A program made the translations under genes and the position numbers. Below are positions 1-4,760 of a stretch of DNA of 6,877 nt, piece after piece; positions within the stretch are counted from its first letter, which is position 1; each line of letters opens with the position of its first letter. The DNA is taken from positions 1 through 6,877 of the forward strand of contig JADLDX010000726.1 in the NCBI GenBank assembly GCA_020846515.1, written 5' to 3'. The notes under the pieces are model-generated. The model saw only the letters and a program-made list of their open reading frames with translations. It was not told where the DNA came from and made no database searches. The stretch is from Pirellulaceae bacterium (lineage in GTDB: Bacteria; Planctomycetota; Planctomycetia; Pirellulales; Pirellulaceae).

Positions 1-649
1 TATCACCGGCTGATTTATCACTAGACGCTTGGACCAGGCTGGCTCGCAGCCGTTCCAGATCGTCCAGTGGCAATCGCGCTTTGATGATGCGTCGCACTTC
101 CCACGAGGGAGGCTCTTGTTCGAACTGACGCACGAACTTGAGCTCTTCCAATTTCCGCAGAGCTGCTTGCAGCGTGCGATTCAAACGGACATCGTCGGTC
201 TGGTTGGGGAAGAAGGCTTGCCAAAGCGCCAGCAGTTCGTTCTGCATGACCACGCAGCGTTCGTTCTGCACATCCTCTTCTTCGAAGACGCGCAGCGCAT
301 CGCGGAGCAACACGCACAGGAGCGTCGTGTCATAGCCCAAGGGTGTGCGCCGGAACAAGCGCGGGATACCGTGATACTCCGGCGGCATGTCCTCTTCGTC
401 CAACTGTCGCAAGTAGGCCATGCCATCGGCTTCATCCACGATGACCAACAAGCCCAGTTTGCCGAAGTAATCGGTCAGGGGTGATACCGATCGCAGCATC
501 ACGTCCCAAATCTGCTGATTGTCATCGTGATAGACAACGCCTTGGAGTAATCGCACCGCAGCGCCGCTCCACTCGACGGGTTCGGGCAGTTGCGTCTCAA
601 AGGCCATCTCGGGTCGATAGCCGCCCGATGGTTCAGTCGATTCGTTCAT
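1..649 (-). CDS. jetB: JetB / MksE-like subunit of type I Wadjet (DUF4194), 3' end cut by window edge
   Basis: By family this is the KITE-like (MukE-like) subunit that joins the JetA kleisin on the JetC SMC motor in the cytoplasmic Wadjet complex, which recognises and cleaves closed circular plasmids. The frame was translated by hand. It opens with ATG at 649 (MNESTEPSGGYRPEM) and stays open to base 1, giving 216 residues. DUF4194-type landmarks in order are RLLQGVVYHDNQQIWDVML (about 39-57), YFGKLGLLVIVDEADGMAYL (about 65-84), IPRLFRRTPLGYDTTLLCVL (about 96-115) and KLEELKFVRQF followed by WEVRRIIKARLP (about 170-195), the winged-helix end. The last visible residues (ASSDKSAGD) look like a polar tail, so little is probably missing. 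The start overlaps the jetA stop as ATGA, so translation is likely coupled. DUF4194 recognition is from memory of the family pattern, but the DUF3375 partner upstream makes it firm. Confidence 0.88.
   Translation of the reverse strand, partial: MNESTEPSGGYRPEMAFETQLPEPVEWSGAAVRLLQGVVYHDDNQQIWDVMLRSVSPLTDYFGKLGLLVIVDEADGMAYLRQLDEEDMPPEYHGIPRLFRRTPLGYDTTLLCVLLRDALRVFEEEDVQNERCVVMQNELLALWQAFFPNQTDDVRLNRTLQAALRKLEELKFVRQFEQEPPSWEVRRIIKARLPLDDLERLRASLVQASSDKSAGD
646..649 (-). promoter_or_regulatory. ATGA stop/start overlap between jetA and jetB
   Basis: Read on the minus strand, the jetB ATG (649-647) shares two bases with the jetA TGA (648-646). No Shine-Dalgarno sequence precedes the jetB start (upstream bases read GGTCGCAAACCACG), so jetB is probably translated by ribosomes finishing jetA, which would keep the two subunits in a fixed ratio. 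Confidence 0.85.
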
Positions 650-2265
650 CGTGGTTTGCGACCCGTCTCGCTAGAAAGCGCTTTCGGAATAAAGGTCACG
701 TGAGGCACCAACACCGTCAGCGGCTGGCGCGTGCTGTTGGTTAATGCTAGATCGTCGTTGGGACTTTCAGCAGGGCCTGCATCATTATTCGCTCGACTAC
801 CGATATCGCGCCCCAAATCGCGACTAGCCTCACGTCGGCGAGGTTCATCGATCGTGATCGCTTCTCGCAGAGAATTATCGATCAAGTGGCCATCGTCGTG
901 CGCCACTTGCAAGTAACCCAACAACTCGACGACGCCGCCTTCGATCGGAAAGCGTTTCGTCAATTCCGACAAGGTTTGGCTGCGTCCTTCGCTGGTCAAC
1001 TCACGCACCTTGCGTCTTAGGCGGCGAAAGTCGAGGCGCTGCATACGTGCAAAGGCCGATGCGATGGCGTTGGCTTGTGATGGGTCGAATTGATGCAGCA
1101 GGATATCGCTACTGGTAAAGCTCTGCGTGGGTGTCCAAAACGTCCGTGTCAGTGGCGAGACGATTTCGGCATCCGTTTCTACTGACAGCTCTATGTGGCG
1201 TGTTTTGTCGGCGTCTCCAGAGAGCTTCAACGCGGCTTGGCGAATCTCGCGCAGCACGTTGGCCAAGCGTACGCGATGCGCCGCCGCGCGGGCGTCGAGC
1301 AAACGTCGCAACGTGGCCGACAAACGCGCAGTAGTGCGCATGACTTTGTCCGCCTCTGCCAACAAAGCCGGGACCATCCGACGTACCCGCGAGAGCGATT
1401 CATGCTGGTCGGCCAACGCGGCCAACTGCTGTATCTCAGCAATGTTCTTCAGCAGTTGCGCTTGCTGGGTTGGCGAAAAGAGAAAGGCCACGAATGCAAA
1501 AAAACTGAGGCCCTCATCCTGCGTCTTGAGCATGTCCTCGGCATCCAAGGCATAACCTAAAATTCCGCCGCGCGAGTCGTTGCCTTGGGCTTGCAGTTGC
1601 TGCACGTCGCGCGCGATCACTTGGAAACGTTCTTCGACCGCGCGAAAATCTGATTGCAAAGTCTTGAGCAGATCGACGGCGGTTTGAAAACGCTCGCGTA
1701 TCTGAGCTGGCCGGTAGGTTTGCACCGACTTACCAGATTCAATAGCCTTGATCTCGGCATCGATGCTCTCGCGCTGCGCTCGAAGATACTCTAAACGTCT
1801 ATCGGGATCCGCCGAGGCGCCACGCACGATGTCCTCGAGCGTCTCGATGACCAGTCGCAAGCGACTTTCGGTTCCGACCAGGCTTGAGCCCCGCGACACA
1901 GCCGAATCGACAAAGCGAATCGCTTCCTCGGCATAACGCGTCAACTGAAACTGGGGTTCAACCGACGCTGATTCCAGAAATCGCTGTAACCAACCGGCAT
2001 CGGACCACTGCGTGAGGTAACGTTCCGACGGACCGGTCAAGAGAGTGGGATCGGTCTCGTGCAGATCCTCTTGGTAGTGGGCTAACCGGGCACGCAGTTC
2101 GGCTTGCCCCATCGAAATTGTCTCGCCGCTTTTGAACGTGCGATTGAGAAAATCAATCACCAGCGGAGCTAGATCACTTCGCAGCAGACGGGCTGTCGGC
2201 GAAGCATCGAAGAATGCTCGCAAGCTCTCGCGTCGCATGGAAGTGAAAAATTGACTTTCGGTCAT
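646..2265 (-). CDS. jetA: JetA / MksF-like kleisin of type I Wadjet (DUF3375)
   Basis: By family this is the kleisin-like subunit that bridges the JetC SMC heads and carries JetB in the loop-extruding Wadjet complex that restricts circular plasmids. The chosen start gives 539 residues. DUF3375 landmarks, numbered from that start, are ARLLRSDLAPLVIDFL (about 25-40, N-terminal winged helix), WSDAGWLQRFL (about 87-97), LVGTESRLRLVIETLEDIV (about 129-147), DPDRRLEYLRAQRESIDAEI (about 153-172), a long helical middle with SFFAFVAFLFSP (about 254-265), a C-terminal winged-helix-like segment (about 426-473), and a final VLVPHVTFIPK strand (about 518-528). Between the last two lies a polar linker of about 40 residues. 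Start choice: ATG 2265 (MTESQFF) is preferred. ATG 2346 would add 27 residues unlike the family, and ATG 2238 is also possible because it places LLR near the usual distance from the N-terminus. None has a Shine-Dalgarno sequence. It is the first visible gene of a jetAB operon. Confidence 0.92.
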   Translation of the reverse strand: MTESQFFTSMRRESLRAFFDASPTARLLRSDLAPLVIDFLNRTFKSGETISMGQAELRARLAHYQEDLHETDPTLLTGPSERYLTQWSDAGWLQRFLESASVEPQFQLTRYAEEAIRFVDSAVSRGSSLVGTESRLRLVIETLEDIVRGASADPDRRLEYLRAQRESIDAEIKAIESGKSVQTYRPAQIRERFQTAVDLLKTLQSDFRAVEERFQVIARDVQQLQAQGNDSRGGILGYALDAEDMLKTQDEGLSFFAFVAFLFSPTQQAQLLKNIAEIQQLAALADQHESLSRVRRMVPALLAEADKVMRTTARLSATLRRLLDARAAAHRVRLANVLREIRQAALKLSGDADKTRHIELSVETDAEIVSPLTRTFWTPTQSFTSSDILLHQFDPSQANAIASAFARMQRLDFRRLRRKVRELTSEGRSQTLSELTKRFPIEGGVVELLGYLQVAHDDGHLIDNSLREAITIDEPRRREASRDLGRDIGSRANNDAGPAESPNDDLALTNSTRQPLTVLVPHVTFIPKALSSETGRKPR

Positions 2266-2454
2266 ATGGGAATCGACCAATTTAGGAGATGGCGCTGGTG
2301 GTCGAGTACGTTGGAAACTAAAGGAATGCGGGCAAATGGTACGCATCTATGGTGACACGTTTGGTCAACCGTACAAGAGAAAATGGAGAATTCCCCCCTA
2401 ATTGTCGTGGGTGTACCAGTTATAGCTTTCCCAAATTGTAAATTCTCTGTTTCC

Positions 2455-2474
2455 TGGGGTGCAGATTTTCCCCA
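2455..2474. repeat. Short inverted repeat TGGGG-N10-CCCCA
   Basis: TGGGG at 2455-2459 pairs with CCCCA at 2470-2474 across a 10-base spacer, about 95 bases before the flippase start and 190 before jetA. It could be an operator half-site pair or a weak hairpin. With only five paired bases it may be chance, and no T-tract follows that would make it a terminator. Confidence 0.3.
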
Positions 2475-2559
2475 TCCGTGTAAGAAAAGCTAGGCTTCTC
2501 TCGAGAAATCTGCCAGAGCCGGGGTTGTTTAGCCCACCGCACTGCGTCTGCATCGACTT

Positions 2560-2563
2560 AGGA
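2560..2563 (+). promoter_or_regulatory. Weak ribosome binding site for the flippase
   Basis: AGGA lies five bases before the ATG at 2569. It is the only start in the window with a plausible Shine-Dalgarno sequence, and it supports that ATG as the flippase start. Confidence 0.5.
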
Positions 2564-2568
2564 CACGC

Positions 2569-3969
2569 ATGGTTACGCCCACAATAACTCATCCCCTACC
2601 GGTCACCGAACCATCGCCAGGTCAATCGGTCCTGGCGGCGGGCGATCGTTTTTTGATGGGCCTGAGTGTGATGCTGGTCGCCAACGTGCTCCAGCGCGTG
2701 ATCGGTCTGCTGCGCAACTTAGGATTTTGTCATTTTCTCAGCGACGCGGAGCTGGGGCAGTGGTCGATGGCCAACAGTTTTTTCGTGATCGCCGCACCGA
2801 TAGCCGTCTTAGGGCTGCCCGGTTCGTTTGGCAAGTTTGTCGAGATCTATCGGCGACAAGGGGCGTTGGGCACATATCTACGCTGCTTGACTCTTTTTGC
2901 CGGTTGTGGCCTGGTCGGCTTGTCCTGTGTCATGTGCCTGGCACCTAGCAGTGTGGCGTGGCTGGTGTTCAACGATGCGCAGCTAGCTGAGCATATCGGC
3001 TGGCTGATCTCGACTCTGGCCGCTGTGACGATCTTTAACTTTATCAATGAACTCATGTCAGCTTTGCGCCAAGTGCGCGTGGTATCGACGATGCAGTTCG
3101 TTAATAGCCTGTCGTTTGCGGTACTAGGGACCATCGGCTTGGCCAGCGCTAACACGTGGAGCATCCTATTGCCCTGCTATACGCTGGCTTGCTTGTTGGC
3201 GATGATCCCAGGTATATGGGTGCTACGTACGACACATGCGAAAGAGATTTCCGGTCTGTCAGCAGCACCCGGCATGTGGTCGCGTGTGTTTCCATTTGCG
3301 GTCGCGCTGTGGTGCATGAATTTATTGTCCAACTTGTTCGATGTCTGCGATCGAGCACTGCTATTGCATTTGACCGCCGACGTTGAACTAGCGCAGTCCT
3401 TGATTGGTCAATATCATTGTGGTCGATTGATTCCCAACCTCTTGATCTCAGTTGCTTCGCTGTTGAGCGGCATTTTACTGCCGTACTTGAGCGCGGATTT
3501 CGAGAGCGGAGATCGGCAACGACTGATTGATCGTATGCGGCAGACACTGCAAACGGTGGCGGTCTTGTTTGGATCAGCGGCCATTGTCGCTTGGGTCAGC
3601 TCACCCATTATCTTTCAATGGATGTTGGGCGGACGTTACGAAGAGGCGGAACAGATCCTGCCACTGGCATTGTTGCAATGTATTTGGATGAGTCTGTTTC
3701 TACTGGCGCAGACTTATTTGTTTTGTGTGGAGAAAGGCCGGCACGTGGCAGGCATCCTGGTGGTCGGCTTGATCGTCAATGCGCTGCTGAACTATCCGCT
3801 GATCATGGCCTTCGGCCTGGCAGGTTCGGTTGGCGCTACCACGCTTGCCAGTGGACTTATCCTGGCGTGCGTCTTGTGGCGGATTAGTGTGGACGGCGGG
3901 TCGCTCGGCTGGCGCACCACACTGCTTTGCTTTTTGCCCGCCCTGCTGTCGCTGCTCATGTTGGTTTGA
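2569..3969 (+). CDS. Wzx-like polysaccharide flippase (MOP superfamily)
   Basis: By family this integral membrane protein moves undecaprenyl-linked oligosaccharide units from the cytoplasmic to the outer leaflet of the inner membrane for surface polysaccharide assembly. The 466 residues show about 12-13 hydrophobic segments, roughly at 28-47, 68-90, 104-124, 143-162, 172-192, 198-218, 238-258, 286-306, 328-348, 363-385, 393-415, 418-438 and 449-466. The early pattern GLLRNLGFCHFLSDAELGQW resembles the loop after helix 1 of polysaccharide flippases, and GLAGSVGATTLASGLIL (about 416-432) resembles their late helix. The protein ends inside its last hydrophobic segment (SLLMLV), so the C-terminus is short but not clearly truncated. 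It is the only plus-strand gene, divergent from jetA and convergent with the kinase-like gene, so it appears to be a single-gene unit here. The substrate cannot be told, and a related MOP transporter remains possible. Confidence 0.82.
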   Translation: MVTPTITHPLPVTEPSPGQSVLAAGDRFLMGLSVMLVANVLQRVIGLLRNLGFCHFLSDAELGQWSMANSFFVIAAPIAVLGLPGSFGKFVEIYRRQGALGTYLRCLTLFAGCGLVGLSCVMCLAPSSVAWLVFNDAQLAEHIGWLISTLAAVTIFNFINELMSALRQVRVVSTMQFVNSLSFAVLGTIGLASANTWSILLPCYTLACLLAMIPGIWVLRTTHAKEISGLSAAPGMWSRVFPFAVALWCMNLLSNLFDVCDRALLLHLTADVELAQSLIGQYHCGRLIPNLLISVASLLSGILLPYLSADFESGDRQRLIDRMRQTLQTVAVLFGSAAIVAWVSSPIIFQWMLGGRYEEAEQILPLALLQCIWMSLFLLAQTYLFCVEKGRHVAGILVVGLIVNALLNYPLIMAFGLAGSVGATTLASGLILACVLWRISVDGGSLGWRTTLLCFLPALLSLLMLV

Positions 3970-3999
3970 GGTTGGTCTGAGGTTGGTCTGAGGTTGGAC
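3967..3999 (+). repeat. 11-bp tandem repeat, three copies, over the flippase stop codon
   Basis: TGAGGTTGGTC occurs at 3967-3977 and 3978-3988, and again at 3989-3999 with one change (GGAC for GGTC). The preceding bases 3956-3966 match the unit at 8 of 11 positions. The first TGA is the flippase stop. Because 11 is not a multiple of three, the three TGAs fall in all three forward frames. The repeat fills most of the 53-base gap to the convergent gene ending at 4023. I see no stem-loop terminator in that gap. Confidence 0.9.
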
Positions 4000-4022
4000 T
4001 CGGACATTCCAGCGCTGATTCA

Positions 4023-4637
4023 TCAAGCTCTGCGCGCCATGGCTGCCGAAGCGCCTGAGACCACGATGGAACCGCTTAGCGTGGCGTCACACTGGGTCAG
4101 ATGGTCAATATGACGTCGCAACCAGGTCGGGCTGGCGCAGGTCTCGGGACCTAAGATCAAGAGCGTGCAATCGCAGAATCGCGCCAGACTTCGACAGATC
4201 GGTTGATCCAGCGGGCCGAGGTCGACCAGGATGCGCGAGTATTCGCGTTTCCAGGCGGTCAACCAACGCGGTAACCTCTCCAGTGCCGGCGGTGCGGTCA
4301 GGGTTGAGTGCATCGGCAGAGTTGTCTCGCGCCATGTGCCCAGAGGCGAAACGACGGGCGTAGGCGATTGCTCACTGGCCCGCGCCGTACGCAACTGCCG
4401 CTTGGACATCGCTTCAGAGCCGAAGTTCAAGCGAATCAACAGGCCACCAACAGGCTTGTGGCTGAGCCCCGTGCATGCCAGACGATCCAGGACGCAACGT
4501 TCATTGGGGTGACGACTGCCAGCGATCAGGCCTATTGTCAAATTTACAGCGCCCGCCGAAAGACTGTCGAGCATCTCCACCCAGGGCTGAAGCTCCAAGT
4601 CCGACGTCTCGCCAACGAAAGGTCGCGTTTCAAGCAT
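4023..4637 (-). CDS. BY-kinase/MinD-like protein with degenerate nucleotide-binding site
   Basis: This 204-residue protein is not recognised with certainty. Its C-terminal half resembles the P-loop fold of bacterial tyrosine kinases (CpsD/Wzc) and MinD: YSRILVDLGPLDQPICRSL (about 133-151) fits the BY-kinase Walker B rule (three hydrophobics, D, x, x, P), followed by FCDCTLLILGPE (about 154-165) and a last strand GSIVVSGA (about 189-196). Where Walker A should be, after strand LTIGLIAGS (about 33-41), there is RHPNERC with no GK[ST]. Where Walker A' should be, LLIRLNF (about 66-72) lacks the aspartates. No C-terminal tyrosine cluster is present. An active kinase is therefore unlikely, and a structural or partner-binding role is more plausible. 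It follows the ExeA-like ATPase by 123 bases, same strand. The only ATG after the in-frame stop at 4676-4674 is at 4637, without a Shine-Dalgarno sequence. Confidence 0.6.
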   Translation of the reverse strand: MLETRPFVGETSDLELQPWVEMLDSLSAGAVNLTIGLIAGSRHPNERCVLDRLACTGLSHKPVGGLLIRLNFGSEAMSKRQLRTARASEQSPTPVVSPLGTWRETTLPMHSTLTAPPALERLPRWLTAWKREYSRILVDLGPLDQPICRSLARFCDCTLLILGPETCASPTWLRRHIDHLTQCDATLSGSIVVSGASAAMARRA

Positions 4638-4760
4638 ACCAATGAATCCATTTCTACGACCGACGGCATGCTGTCATGCTGGAGTTCAACTCGCCACATG
4701 AATTGCAGTAGTCGGGTATCCCAGTAGGTCATCTACGGCGTTGACTATTTACACGGATGA
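4638..4760 (-). other. Gap between ExeA-like and kinase-like genes, with an open overlapping frame
   Basis: These 123 bases separate two same-strand genes that probably share a transcript. A second frame is open from ATG 4732 to 4544, starting 28 bases after the ATPase stop and overlapping the kinase-like gene out of frame (MTYWDTRLLQFMWRVELQ at its start). It may be chance, a small overlapping gene, or the true N-terminus of the kinase-like protein displaced by a frameshift. No terminator or ribosome binding site is evident. Confidence 0.35.

Larger units (their letters stand above)
2266..2568. other. Divergent intergenic region between jetA and the flippase gene
   Basis: These 303 bases carry the 5' leaders of jetA (leftward) and the flippase gene (rightward). 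I see no convincing paired -35/-10 boxes on either strand. A TATAAC hexamer on the minus strand near 2420 and TTGACC near 2365 lack well-placed partners. The central part (about 2380-2480) is richer in A+T than the flanking genes. A minus-strand open frame of 64 codons (2592-2398) crosses this stretch but looks fortuitous. Both promoters probably lie here, unresolved. Confidence 0.6.

Noticed and set aside
29..484. Plus-strand frame of 151 codons, and minus-strand frames at 21-317 and 181-435, over the left end
   Set aside because: They lie in other frames over jetB, whose hand translation matches DUF4194 throughout and couples to jetA. They show no family resemblance.
1127..1560. Plus-strand frames of up to 142 codons opposite jetA
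   Set aside because: They are antisense to a clear DUF3375 gene. Their composition is rich in S, R and C, as expected of a shadow frame.
2499..2506. TCTCGAGA palindrome upstream of the flippase
   Set aside because: At eight bases, with no extension of the arms or second copy, it is too short to support an operator call.
2398..2592. Minus-strand frame of 64 codons in the divergent intergenic region
   Set aside because: It begins inside the flippase gene, has no ribosome binding site, and its translation resembles nothing known and has no domain-like pattern.
3970..4022. Possible bidirectional terminator between the convergent genes
   Set aside because: Apart from the 11-bp direct repeat there is no stem-loop with a T-tract; direct repeats do not form a terminator hairpin.
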